Shown in pieces: positions 1-64,000 of a stretch of DNA of 64,000 bases. Each line of letters starts with the position of its first letter. Within the stretch, counting starts at the first letter, position 1. A program made the translations under genes and the position numbers. The notes under the pieces were generated by a model. The model was given only the letters and a program-made list of their open reading frames with translations. It had not been told where the DNA came from and did not search any database. This DNA is from Amorphochlora amoebiformis (lineage: Eukaryota; Cercozoa; Chlorarachniophyceae), in the NCBI GenBank assembly GCA_054601695.1, contig BAAHQB010000030.1, forward strand, positions 558,001-622,000, given 5' to 3'.

Positions 1-453
1 AAAAAAACACACACACAAACAGTTCACCCTAAGAAAGTTAGGATTAGGCTCATCGTCCCCCTCAGGCTTCACACATGCACACACACACTCACACATAAGC
101 CAACACATCTACCTAAAAAATAGCTCTCTCATCCTTTTCGGTGTATTGTTCGGCAGATGAAGACTTGGCACATGACTCGGAATCGGAAGCTGGAGTTAGG
201 ATTAGGGTTAGCATTAGCGATCGCGTTATTGAGGTAGGGTTAGGGTTAGGGTTAGGGTTAGGGTTAGGGTTAGGGTTAGGGTTAGGATCAGATTATTCAG
301 CATGTCTTAGTCCGAGGACCATTGACTCCTCCACAGTGTGGGGCTATAGTGCTGATTGGGATCACAGCAGATCGTGTTGATGGGGGTGGTGAGTGGTGTT
401 GTAGGGTTAGGGTTAGGGTTAGGGTTAGGGGTAGGGTTAGGGTTAGGGTTGAC
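1..453. repeat. Telomere-like TTAGGG block with shared cassette, left edge
   Basis: TTAGGG repeats run at 231-285 and 402-450 on the plus strand. Between them a non-telomeric cassette (about 287-375) starts GGATCAGATTATTCAGCATG and continues through GTGTGGGGCTATAGTGC. The cassette recurs inside other telomere-like blocks (8500-8745, 11160-11205) and inverted at 57545-57640 and 58313-58335. No exon could be placed with confidence in 1-453, where the 3' end of the kinase gene is expected. Confidence 0.8.
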
Positions 454-29525
<29,072 letters not shown>

Positions 29526-29983
29526 CGCCCCGCAGCACGAATCCGCAGCCTCGGAGAGACAAGGGCGGGACAGGAACTGTCGGCTACCTGGGACACGTGT
29601 ATGAAATATCTTAATTAGAGGTTAATTCTGTACTACTAAAGGTCTAATGTATTTTACCTAAATCGATCCGTTCGATGGGGTCGGTCGCCTGACGGCGCTA
29701 TTGGAGGTAGCCCCCTGAGATATATAAACGGAACAAACGAATTTCAATACTTCTTTTCATCGAAACTTAATATTTTTTATATCCTGTGTGAATTAATCGC
29801 TCTTTCATGCATACTATGATGCCCAATACAGCTGTGAATATGCAATGCTGCCCAATAGCTGTGAATATGCCTTGTGATGATACAATTAACAAGCCCTTGC
29901 GCGATATAGAGTTAGTAGTGCATAGATGACAATCAGGCATATTGTTACTAGAATATATATATATATATACATATATGTGTACA

Positions 29984-30017
<34 letters not shown>

Positions 30018-30130
30018 ATATAACATAGCATATATCATAGTAAATTATTCTAGTTATTATAGTATCATAATTACTATAGAATCAGATTAGAATCAGATTA
30101 CTTTCAATGACTGCGCTGTACCACAATGAT

Positions 30131-30206
<76 letters not shown>

Positions 30207-30373
30207 GTATATTTATCTATATATGTACATATATATCCTAAATATCATAATCTAAAGCTCTAGTATCTTGAGTATATACTATATATACAACATCGAATGT
30301 TTTATCTAGTAGTATCTATGTTCTAGATGTTCTAGATGTTATATCATCGGATGTATAGTGTTGTAGGTGTGTG

Positions 30374-30413
<40 letters not shown>

Positions 30414-31140
30414 TAGATACACACATATATACTAGATATATACTAGATATATACAAAAATATATGTGTATATATATGTATTTAAACTATATATACATATT
30501 ACTAATATATATATATATAATATATTACATCAATTTACATGTCACTGTATAACAACAATAACATGGTACTCAGCTAGACACGTCACACGTGTGCCATGCT
30601 CTAGAATCTAGAAAAATCGAAGTAACGACAAAGGTCGAACAACAATTGTTAAGTTAATGTTAACCAGCTATGCTAGTATCTAGAGTCTAGAGAGTATGTT
30701 ACACACATACATACACATTTATCTACACATTTATCTAGTTTATGTATATATATATATATATGTGTGTATATCTGGATCCAGATATACTAGATATACATAG
30801 ACATACATACATATATACATATATACATATATATATATATATATGTATGTGTATTATGTGTAGATATATGAAGTTACATAGTTTTGCGCAAACATACTAG
30901 ACACATGGGCACTCACATTGACTCAACCTTTGTTTCCAACGATTCTCTAGAAGATACTAGCGATAACTACTAGAAGAATAGGTTTTCTTTTTTTTTTTTC
31001 GGCGGTCACCCTGGAACGTCCAAATCTGCGTCACATTAGTATATCTCTAGATCTAGATAGGTTGGTAGTATGCTAATGATCCAATATATGAATATGCACG
31101 TGCACATCTATTCTCTTCTTCAAACAGCATGTGATCCATT
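29526..31140. other. Intergenic region upstream of the kinase gene
   Basis: No convincing exon seen on either strand. Directly upstream of the kinase ATG (29526-29720) the sequence is GC-richer than anywhere nearby and is the likely promoter/5' UTR; no defined TATA or initiator can be asserted. From 30240 to 31070 the words CTAG, TCTAGA and ACTAGATAT recur densely. A duplicated CCCAATA(CA)GCTGTGAATATGC segment lies at 29821-29860. Confidence 0.55.
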
Positions 31141-31207
31141 AACTACGAAGGCCTAGTATAAATGTATGTGTATACATATGTACGTATGTATGCATATATA
31201 TGTATGT

Positions 31208-31261
<54 letters not shown>

Positions 31262-31655
31262 TGATGTGTGTATTAAATATTATAACTATAATAATAGATA
31301 TAATATACATATATTGTATGGTATATATATATATATATATATTATATATAAGTATAATACAGCTTAACAAAACTTTGTTACATATCATGATGCAATTTAA
31401 TATTAATGTAATATAGCATAAGTTGATATAATATGATGTAATATAGTACTATATAATATAATACAATGTAATTTTACGTTATATAGTACAATGAAATATA
31501 ATATAATAAATATATACTAGGATTTCTACGGGATAGATATAATATAATATATTCCCTGTCTACGTTATATGCGTGCTATATAATTCATTTTATCACATTG
31601 TATACATAAATGCATATAAATATATAAATATATACCTACATGTACATACACACAC

Positions 31656-31699
<44 letters not shown>

Positions 31700-31793
31700 T
31701 ACACAATTCTTTAATACGTATAGATACACACGCCATACATACATGCATACACATGTATACATTCATATCATGTGAGTCTATTTATACACACAC

Positions 31794-31831
<38 letters not shown>

Positions 31832-32267
31832 TATATATATATCTAATATTACACATCATACATACATCTTTACTTACTAACCTTGATCCCAAAACGGCTT
31901 AGCCCAAGCGATATATCTAGAAAGTTTTTGGATTAGACTTTTGTTCAATTTCACCTAATTTAGGGTTAGATCTAGCTAGTTTAAGCCAAGCCATATAACT
32001 GTTATGCTAGGGTTAGGCCTACAAATCAGCGAATTTAGGCTTCATTTAGGTAATTTAGGGTTAGGATATGAGGTGTATTTACATGCCAAAGCTGTGAGCT
32101 AATCCAATAGCTGAGGCCCTGATTTTAATAGTAGATATGTGTGTGTGTGTGTATGTATATGTTTTATGGATCTATGTGTATATTCCTAACCCTAACCCTA
32201 ACCTAAGCCTCTTCGTAACCCTAACATTAAACGTAACTCTAGCTTATCCCTATCCATACTAAATGTG

Positions 32268-32302
<35 letters not shown>

Positions 32303-32303
32303 A

Positions 32304-32335
<32 letters not shown>

Positions 32336-32347
32336 TATGAGTGTGTG

Positions 32348-32381
<34 letters not shown>

Positions 32382-32569
32382 TATGTACATATATATATAT
32401 GTAATATATATATATATATAATATATATAATATATATATATATGTGTGTGTGTGTACTGACGCAAAATTATATACATATATAGATATATATATATATATA
32501 TATATACCCAACATACGTACTTATAGGGTTTTACATATACGTATATACATATATATATATATATATATA

Positions 32570-32630
<61 letters not shown>

Positions 32631-32779
32631 TACACACACAAACATAATTTCGAAAATAATACATACAAATACATATACATAATATATATATATATATATG
32701 ATATACTTGACCGTAAGTCGACTGGATGGCGATTATGGCCATAATGCTACTCGCGACCAGACTAAACAGAAATGCCTGG
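31141..32779. other. Intergenic TA-rich spacer
   Basis: TA, CATACA and TGTATG repeats with a region of scattered TTAGGG-derived words (31910-32260: AATTTAGGGTTAG and CCTAACCCTAACC in opposite orientations). No gene found. Confidence 0.7.
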
Positions 32780-32789
32780 GGAGAGAGGG

Positions 32790-32799
32790 AGAGCAGAAG

Positions 32800-32842
<43 letters not shown>

Positions 32843-32879
32843 AGAGAGAGAGAAAGACAAATAGATTGAGTGAGAGAGA

Positions 32880-32910
<31 letters not shown>

Positions 32911-32943
32911 GGAGAAAGCGAGACGCACACACACACACACGCA

Positions 32944-32974
<31 letters not shown>

Positions 32975-33008
32975 CAGAGAGAGAGAGAGAGAAAGACACA
33001 GAGAGAGA

Positions 33009-33039
<31 letters not shown>

Positions 33040-33285
33040 GGAGAAAGAGAGAGAGAGCGAGACACAAAGAGAGAGAGCGAGAGAGAGAGGGAGAAAGAGA
33101 GAGAGAGGGAGAAAGAGAGAGAGAGGGAGAAAGAGAGAGAGAGCGACACACAAAGAGAGAGAGGGAGAAAGAGAGAGCGAGACACAAAAAGAGAGAGAGC
33201 AGAAGCAAGAGAGAGAGAGAGAGACAAAGAGAGAGAGACAAAGAGAGAGAGACAAAGAGAGAGAGACAAAGAGAGAGAGAGCAGA

Positions 33286-33322
<37 letters not shown>

Positions 33323-33691
33323 AAGAGAGAGAGAGACAGGGAGAGACAAAGAGAGAGAGCAAGACACAAAGAGAGAGAGAGAGAGAGCGCGCGAGAAGAA
33401 AAAAAAAAGAGAGAGAGAAAGAGAGAGCGATGAGAGGCAACGAGCGAGAGAGAGATAGCGAGGGATTGAGCGAGAAAGTAAGAGAGAGAGGGAGAGAGAA
33501 AGGGAGAGAGAGAGGGGGAGAGAAAGGGAGAGAGAGAGGGAGAGAGAAAGGGAGAGAGAGGGAAGAGAGAGGGAGAGAGAAAGGGAGAGAGAGGGAGAGA
33601 GAAAGGGAGAGAGAGGGAGAGAGAAAGGGAGAGTGAGGGAAAGGAAGGAGACAAAGGGAGTGAGATAGCGAGAGAGAGAGGGGGGGAGGAA

Positions 33692-33724
<33 letters not shown>

Positions 33725-33955
33725 GAAAAAAAAAAAAGAAAGAGAGAGGAAGAGAGAGAGAGGAAGAGAGAGGAAGAGAGAGAGAGGAAGAGAGAGAGAG
33801 GAAGAGAGAGAGAGGAAGAGAGAGAGAGGAAGAGAGAGAGAGGAAGAGAGAGAGAGGAAGAGAGAGAGAGGAAGAGAGAGAGAGGAAGAGAGAGAGAGGA
33901 AAAGAGAGAGAGGAAGAGAGAGAGAGAGAGAGAGAAAAGAGAAAAAAAAAAAAAG
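32790..33955. repeat. GA/AG tract, 1.2 kb
   Basis: Polypurine on the plus strand with internal sub-repeats (GGGAGAAAGAGAGAGA at 33040-33140; GAAAGGGAGAGAGAGGGAGA at 33480-33630; GGAAGAGAGAGA at 33740-33910). Long Arg-Glu and Ser-Leu frames over it are artefacts. Outside the recognised genes. Confidence 0.95.
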
Positions 33956-34141
33956 TTCAAAGTGTCATATGCATATATACATATACATATATGTATATAT
34001 GTATATATATATATATATATATAGTATATATTATGTATATGTTGTATGGTGAATATAATACAAAGAGATTTGAGAAGTCAACCAGCCGCTAATAATATAT
34101 TAGGCTCAGGGTTAGAATTAGCGTTAACTTTAGAGGTTAGA

Positions 34142-34174
<33 letters not shown>

Positions 34175-34189
34175 TATATTTATATATAA

Positions 34190-34222
<33 letters not shown>

Positions 34223-34265
34223 GTACATTATAATTTAGATATACACTAGATATATATCGTATATA

Positions 34266-34307
<42 letters not shown>

Positions 34308-34339
34308 ATATATACTATGCATAACCTGTCCTAGTCTTA

Positions 34340-34470
34340 GGGTTACCACACAACACATAAGACTTTAAGAAACTTGGAGAAAAAATTGATAATTTAAGGT
34401 AATTTTCCCCAAGTTTCTTAAAACCCTAGCCCAATAATTTAAGGTAATTTTCCCCAAGTTTCTTAAAAAT
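34340..34470. repeat. Inverted and direct repeats around AAGAAACTTGG
   Basis: TTTAAGAAACTTGGAGAAAA (34355-34383) faces two direct copies of TTTTCCCCAAGTTTCTTAAA (34402-34421 and 34449-34468), each preceded by AATTTAAGGTAA. The arms could form a hairpin of about 18 base pairs. No coding role seen. Confidence 0.75.
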
Positions 34471-34588
34471 GATGCAGAGGGCTAGCTATGCAATTATTAT
34501 ACATGTATGTGAGTTGTAACGTACACAGTATTTATATGCATACAAATAAATAAATAAATATATATGTAGAGATATATATATTATATAT

Positions 34589-34621
<33 letters not shown>

Positions 34622-34784
34622 ATATATTATATAATATATATATATATAGGCAACCAAAGTCAGGATTACCACTTTCTATCCTCTTTACCCACCCCAACCC
34701 GGATCCAATGCGCGACCCACTCATGGCCGAGATGGACCATTCAAAGTGCATTATAAATATGATACACATGTGATATATAGAGGG

Positions 34785-34902
34785 TTACTTTATTGCATGC
34801 GATTGAAGTAATGCTGCCTGTGCTCCCAACAAAACTGGAAAGAAAAATGGAATGGATATATATATATAATAATAGCTTATATATGTGTGTATATATATGT
34901 TG

Positions 34903-34943
<41 letters not shown>

Positions 34944-35051
34944 TATATACATATATATATATATATAGTCTTCTTTTAGCATGCTTTTCTCTCGAACTCT
35001 CTCTTTTATATATATTTAAATATATATATTATATATATATATATATGTTTG

Positions 35052-35097
<46 letters not shown>

Positions 35098-35156
35098 TAC
35101 ATACTATATGCATTGTAATATATGTAATATTTTTTTATACCTATCTGTACAAATAC

Positions 35157-35198
<42 letters not shown>

Positions 35199-35402
35199 GT
35201 ATGCATATGTAATACATATACATATAAATATATACGTGTGTGTGTATTGTGGTATAACACGCACATATATATATATATGTGTATATATATATTATTAATA
35301 TATACATATATATATATATATATATATTACATATATACACATATTTATTACTTTGTCTAGTACCATAGTAGACAAAAGTGATGGACTCGAATGTGTGAAT
35401 CG

Positions 35403-35442
<40 letters not shown>

Positions 35443-35642
35443 ATATTAATATGTATATATATATATATACACATATCAATATATATATATATATTTATAT
35501 ATTAATATATACATATATATGTGTATATATATATTACATATGTACACATATTTATTACTTTGTCTAGTACCATAGTAGACAAAAGTGATGGACTCGAATG
35601 TGTGAATCGAAAAGAGGGTTCCATAACCAGTCAAAAACCTTG

Positions 35643-35688
<46 letters not shown>

Positions 35689-36540
35689 TTCAAATATATA
35701 TATATACATACATATACATATATATATATATATATATAAATATATATAAAAATATATATATTACATGTGTGTGTGTATGGATGTGTATATGTGTGCGAGT
35801 GAGTGTATATATATATATATATATATATAAGTGTATATATATATATATATTATATATATATACATATAAATAATCTATATATACATACACATATATATAT
35901 CCTAACCCTTAAATAATCATATCTCCCACCCTAATTCCAACCTTGACCCTAAAACTAACCTCCACATCAGTATACCAAGAGATTTTAGAACCTATATAGA
36001 ACCACATATTATCCGACTATGAACCTTGATATTTACCAACCTTGAAAGCATGTGTACTGTCTGTGTAAATATGTACATAGGTGTTTACGAACTGTGTATT
36101 TTTACTGGTCATGTAAATATGTACATAGGTGTTTACGAGACCTGTGAGAGCATGTCTACATGTATATAATTACATTGACATATATTTTATGATATATACA
36201 TATATAGTATACAATATATATATATATATATATATATATCGTGTAAATATGTACATAGGTGTGTACTAGCCCTCACCATATAATAGCACATATATCGGCC
36301 GTGTAAATATGTACATGGGAGCTAACGACCTCTGAAATAATACTTGCTGGCCGTGTAAGTATGTAGATTTGTATTTTGTATTTACAAGACATGTATACTG
36401 AGCGTATAAGTGTGTACATGGGTGTTTTTACAACTAACTAAACTTGGACTAGCTAAACAATCAAACCTCGACCCTAACACGTAACTCAGTTTACATACAA
36501 TCATTTACATATTTGTATATGTAGATTATATTATTTACAT

Positions 36541-36580
<40 letters not shown>

Positions 36581-36686
36581 GCAAGCGCAATATTGACTCA
36601 CATGATCACGATGGTATGTTCCATTAGGGCCACATCGACCTATAGTTAATATATATGTATATATGCATATATGTATATATATATAT

Positions 36687-36732
<46 letters not shown>

Positions 36733-36941
36733 AAAAAATATATATATATATATTATATATATATATATATATCATATATATTTATACACACATAAAACTA
36801 CAACCAGAAAGAAGGCATTAGAGCTTACAACGAACATAAATGAGTACTACAAAAGCAGCCGCCAGCTCGTTCGGCATCCTTAGTAGAAACATACGCCAGA
36901 GGTTGTACACCGAGATCGAAATCGATCCAATACTTACCAGT
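34785..36941 (-). CDS. Candidate minus-strand gene, unrecognised
   Basis: Four islands are splice-compatible on the minus strand: 36941-36829, 36639-36602, about 35600-35579, and a terminal island 34834-34785 with a TAA stop. The first is open in two frames. One reads [20 protein letters not shown] and then a Cys-rich [17 protein letters not shown] across the join. The other is hydrophobic ([12 protein letters not shown]). The last two join as SITFVYYV and [15 protein letters not shown] before the stop. A further open stretch at 37130-36950 (REGIRNQDLVAATNRRKF) could precede. I recognise no family, and the frame is not settled, so this may be a small membrane protein or chance. The third island is duplicated at 35365-35405. 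Confidence 0.3.
35355..35640. repeat. Duplicated segment with candidate exon
   Basis: A segment of about 70 bases (TTTATTACTTTGTCTAGTACC through GGACTCGAATGTGTGAATCG) occurs at 35342-35405 and 35548-35612, separated by TA. On the minus strand it contains the third island of the weak candidate gene (34785-36941), so it may be another exon-edge echo. Confidence 0.7.
36061..36440. repeat. Dispersed TGTAAATATGTACATAGGTG repeat
   Basis: About seven degenerate copies of GTGTAAATATGTACATAGGTG (36062, 36110, 36240, 36300 and diverged copies near 36350-36425) are spaced by 45-70 bases of unique sequence. A 60-base TA-rich segment at 36160-36222 also matches 7011-7070. Confidence 0.7.
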
Positions 36942-37130
36942 CTAATTGGTTATTTTGGGGAAGGATGAGACAAATACAGAAATAGAGAAAATTTATTCAC
37001 CCGAGCATGTAAAACTTCCTTCTATTGGTAGCCGCGACAAGGTCTTGATTCCTTATCCCCTCTCGCCTGCGGTGCGGAAATATTTTCATCATTTGCGTCG
37101 AATTCTCGATCTCTCTCTCTCTCTCTGATT

Positions 37131-38190
37131 CTTCAATGCTTTTTATTCGAATTCTTTCCTCCCTCACCAAACACAAGAGTAACTACCCCCGCCTGAACCC
37201 AAAATCCCAACCCTCGACGAGCCGACGAAGCTGTGTCTTGACGGACTGACACATGACAAAAGAGAAAGCTGAAACCTTACCCATGTCGGGACATCCGAAC
37301 GTAACCCTGCCAAGCTGCATCAGACCTACAGAGAGGTCAAATAAGACCCTGCCCAGCCCATATGGGCTGGAGGAGCCCATGCTTCGGGGATGGCTAGTGT
37401 CGTTTGTGGTTTGTGTCTAACAACCAAGACTTCAGGTTATAATATTTGTATTAGTCCCCAATAGTCACTTTTATTCATCCAGAAACTATTCATTTTCAAT
37501 ATTATAACCTAAGAGTCTTACATAAATTCCTTTTTAATATAACTAAATTAACCCCAAAAGTTAAAATTTATTCAGAAAATCAATTATATGGAACGTTATT
37601 CTTCTATTATTCTGCACATAGTGTCACACACAGTGACACACTACACCTGGACATTTTGGTGAACTCGTTTTTTTTTTTTTGGCGTAACGTCACACACTCT
37701 CAAAGGGGGAGAGATATTGCTGTAGTGCCGTGTCAATCCATCCAGACCTTCAGCTTCCTCCCTCTCCGTCGGTACCTAGAATGGGGGGAAGGAATGGGTC
37801 CGGTCAATATATTTCTTGCTTGGCTGTCAATTTTCAGAGGGGCGGTTTTAGTGTTGGGATGGGTGTAGGGTTTGCGAGGAGGCTTGGATTACTTTAAGCT
37901 TTAGTAGCTGTTTTACACCGCTTCGAATTCAAAGTGAGGTGTGTACAACTAGCACAGGCCTGCTTGAGCGTCAGGGCACGGGTATCCGGGGTGAATTCGT
38001 ACAATGTGTCATCAACACCTACGAGAAAAACAATCTGAATTACTCAAGACACGCTCTGTACTCTGTTGTGCGACCATAGAGCTAAAATTCAAGGAGTTTG
38101 GACCGGATAACTCAGAAGGACATGACATTGCTTTTTTCCGTATTAAATCCTGTCTTATTGACGAAAAACTCTCAGATCCTACAGATGCAC
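37131..38190. other. Intergenic region upstream of the metalloprotease gene
   Basis: Ordinary base composition. Open frames up to 70 codons exist on both strands (for example minus 37380-37183 and plus 37656-37868), but none has a recognisable motif or convincing splice context. It probably holds the protease promoter and possibly 5' exons of the neighbouring minus-strand candidate. A 104-codon-free stretch from 37440 to 37640 is AT-rich and featureless. Confidence 0.45.
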
Positions 38191-50062
<11,872 letters not shown>

Positions 50063-51406
50063 AAATATAAATGAGGAAAATAAAATATTCCACACAGGCT
50101 TCGACTGTTTGTCTTCGATACCGTTTATCTCCCCTCTTCTGCGGCTTCAGAAATCAATCTTATACAAATCAAACGTCAGTTTGGAGGGTTTTACGGTGTC
50201 CACAGCCTATTGGTAGTATAAGTTGCAATTCATTATCAGCATCTGGATATATCTATCTAGATCTATCCCCTGCACAATCCGGTGGTGAATTTAATAAAGG
50301 CGTTTGATCCCGCCCGATTAATACATATGGCATGGCTACAGGGCTATAACGAGTGCCTACTCTGGCTACTAGATAACCTAGATAACGTCTAGAACTTCAT
50401 ATATATATACTCTAGATACTAGATATATCTAGATATACCTACTCTGGATACTACTACTGGTACTATTACTAGTATTAGTACTAGCCTGGTGTGTGTATCT
50501 TAAGTCAAGTAAGTAGTGTAGAGCCATGCAATAGTCCAGCTAGTCTAACCAGAACAACACTGTTTAGTGAGTCTAATAGTGACCGTGATCCGGGTCTTCT
50601 AGGTCTTAATACTTCTAGTAGTTAGATGAAGCTTCATGGTCTAGATGGTCGAGACGGTGACAAAGTCTACAAAGTACGCAGCTTGGCATGATCTAGATGA
50701 TACTAGTTGCCAGTAGTGCTGGTAATTATAGTGACTCAAGTCTTGATAGTGCGTACGTACTCTAGGTACTACGTACGCATACTACGTATACGTAGCATCT
50801 ACTACTTAGTACTAGTCCATGCGTATACCAGTACTACTTCCTCTATTTCCTAGTTGCACTAGCTAGACTAAGTACGCATTTGTATACACATTCTGGCATT
50901 CCATGATGCTACGCATGATACTGAATCAATGATGTCTAGAATGTACCTTATCCCCGCGATGTACTAGACGCTACGTACTAGACCTAGTACGTATACCGTG
51001 GTTATCGAGTAGTACGTATGCGACGCATACGTATACGTATACGTATTCTAGTAGGTATATACTAGTATAGAGGTGAAGTATTGAGTACGTACGTACATGT
51101 ATTAGATGTTTTCTCTAGATACTCTAGATACTATAGATGTACCTCTAGTACCTAGGCATCATGATTATGATGTAACTTCATCTACAAGCAGTCTATAGTA
51201 TATATAAATAATATCCGTCAGGTTACGCCTAACTATAGTGACTGGAGTAACTTCAGTATAAAAACACTTCTAGACTTGGATGCGTCGACGTCCGGACGTA
51301 CTGATATACCAGATATACTAGATATAAGACCGTACACGTATCTAGACGTATGTCCCGGGCATCTAGCATCTGGAGCTTAAGCTTCATATTATACTGGTTG
51401 TACAGC

Positions 51407-51451
<45 letters not shown>

Positions 51452-51650
51452 TCTAGTATATATATATATATATATCTAGAGTATATATATATGTATATCC
51501 TAGATCATAACAAGTACTACCTAAATATCAAGATGCCACACATCTAGACATACATATACATTAATTGAATGCGTATACGTATACGGTACTTACTTTACGC
51601 TCTAGACCTCGCATGTACGCTAATTGGCATAGTTTTTAACTTAAATCCGA
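50063..51650. other. Convergent intergenic spacer rich in CTAG and TACGTA words
   Basis: Lies between the 3' ends of the protease (plus) and the lyase (minus), so it holds both terminators and polyadenylation regions. From 50340 to 51620 it is crowded with CTAG, ACTAGT, TACGTA and GTATACGTAT words and dinucleotide-like TAC/GTA strings, unlike the TA microsatellites elsewhere. No exon seen. Confidence 0.65.
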
Positions 51651-63276
<11,626 letters not shown>

Positions 63277-63284
63277 CTACAGGT

Positions 63285-63612
63285 TAAAATAGACACGTGT
63301 AAGGGTTAAAATAGACACGTCTACGGGTTAAAATTGACACGTGTACGGGTTAAAATAGACACGTGTACGGGTTAAAATAGACACGCGTACGGGTTAAAAT
63401 AGACACGTGTACGGTTAAATAGACACGTGTACGGGTTAAAAATAGACACATGAACGGGTTAAAAATAGACACGTGAACGGGTAAAATAGACACGTGTACG
63501 GGTCAAAATAGACACGTGTACGGGTTAAAATAGGCACGTGCAGGGGTTAAAATAGACACGTGTACGGGTTAAAATTGACACGTGTACGGGTTAAAATAGA
63601 CACGTGTGTGGG
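63285..63612. repeat. 22-bp minisatellite next to a lyase acceptor
   Basis: About 15 units of ACACGTGTACGGGTTAAAAT plus AG, with single-base variants, starting within 10 bases of the acceptor of exon 63276-63207. In the transcript each unit reads as pyrimidine-containing TATTTTAACCCGTACACGTG, so it may supply the acceptor tract. Also contains repeated CACGTG palindromes. Confidence 0.93.
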
Positions 63613-63810
63613 GGGTGGGTGGGTATGTAATCATATTTTATTTCGAAAGATATACATACACATATATATATGTATACATACATATATATATATATATATT
63701 TATATGTGGATTTATATTTATGTATATATATATATATATATATAGACAATATACATATATATTTATATGTATATATGTATATTCACGCTGTCTATGTTAA
63801 TCAAGATACA

Positions 63811-63863
<53 letters not shown>

Positions 63864-64000
63864 ATATACATATATATATATACACATATATATATATATA
63901 TATATATATTTAAATATGTATATATACAACATATATATATATATATATACATACATATACATGTGTATATCAATATATATATAGACAAGACATCTACATA
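63613..64000. other. TA/TATG-rich right edge
   Basis: No exon could be identified; presumably intron of the lyase gene, whose N-terminal half should lie beyond 64000. Confidence 0.6.

Noticed and set aside
32521-33960. 479-codon Ser/Leu and 312-codon Arg/Glu frames
   Set aside because: Products of the GA tract with no sequence complexity.

Overview
The window is nuclear DNA of a microbial eukaryote. It has dozens of short exons with GT-AG (occasionally GC-AG) introns, TTAGGG-type telomere-like repeats, and enormous AT/TA microsatellites. Proline-threonine 'PTxxPT' stretches in one protein and a kinase fused to ankyrin repeats would suit an algal or stramenopile/haptophyte-like protist, but the lineage is inference. 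Almost every long open frame here is a translated microsatellite. The real coding sequence lies in small islands of ordinary base composition (about 20-130 bases each). I read these on both strands and joined them by splice-site phase and family alignment.

Three genes emerge. (1) Positions 454-29525, minus strand: an ankyrin-repeat protein kinase, reconstructed as 48 exons (about 2.77 kb, 922 codons) over 29 kb. It has an N-terminal ankyrin domain, a basic/coiled linker, and a kinase domain with a glycine loop, VAIK, HRDIAARN, DFG and WMAPES. The 3' end is uncertain and may lie left of the window. (2) Positions 38191-50062, plus strand: a secreted/membrane zinc metalloprotease of the reprolysin-like (M12B-type) class, 50 exons and about 1,043 residues. 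In order it has a signal peptide, propeptide, HExxHxxGxxH catalytic domain, beta-sandwich region, PT-rich linker, an unnamed domain, a cupredoxin-like domain, one transmembrane helix and a C-terminal WW domain. (3) Positions 51651-63276, minus strand: adenylosuccinate lyase of the bacterial PurB type, purine synthesis. Its 5' part lies beyond the right edge, and one expected internal exon was not found. A fourth, weak candidate on the minus strand (34785-36941) has splice-compatible islands but no recognised family.

Layout: 1-453 telomere-like repeat and TA; 454-29525 kinase gene; 29526-34784 intergenic/TA with a 1.2-kb GA tract; 34785-37130 weak candidate gene; 37131-38190 intergenic, upstream of the protease; 38191-50062 protease; 50063-51650 convergent intergenic spacer rich in CTAG and TACGTA words; 51651-63276 lyase; 63277-64000 a 22-bp minisatellite and TA. 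Introns hold TA runs, GA/CT tracts, GCATTA repeats, TAA repeats, TTAGGG blocks and a 3-kb minisatellite.

The most unusual feature is a recurrent architecture I call exon-edge echo arrays. At more than ten exon boundaries, a fragment of the exon with its adjoining splice site is repeated 1-9 times in the neighbouring intron, each copy separated by TA runs. Donor-bearing copies always lie downstream of the true exon and acceptor-bearing copies always upstream. The genes are functionally unrelated (signalling, extracellular proteolysis, purine synthesis) and do not form a pathway.
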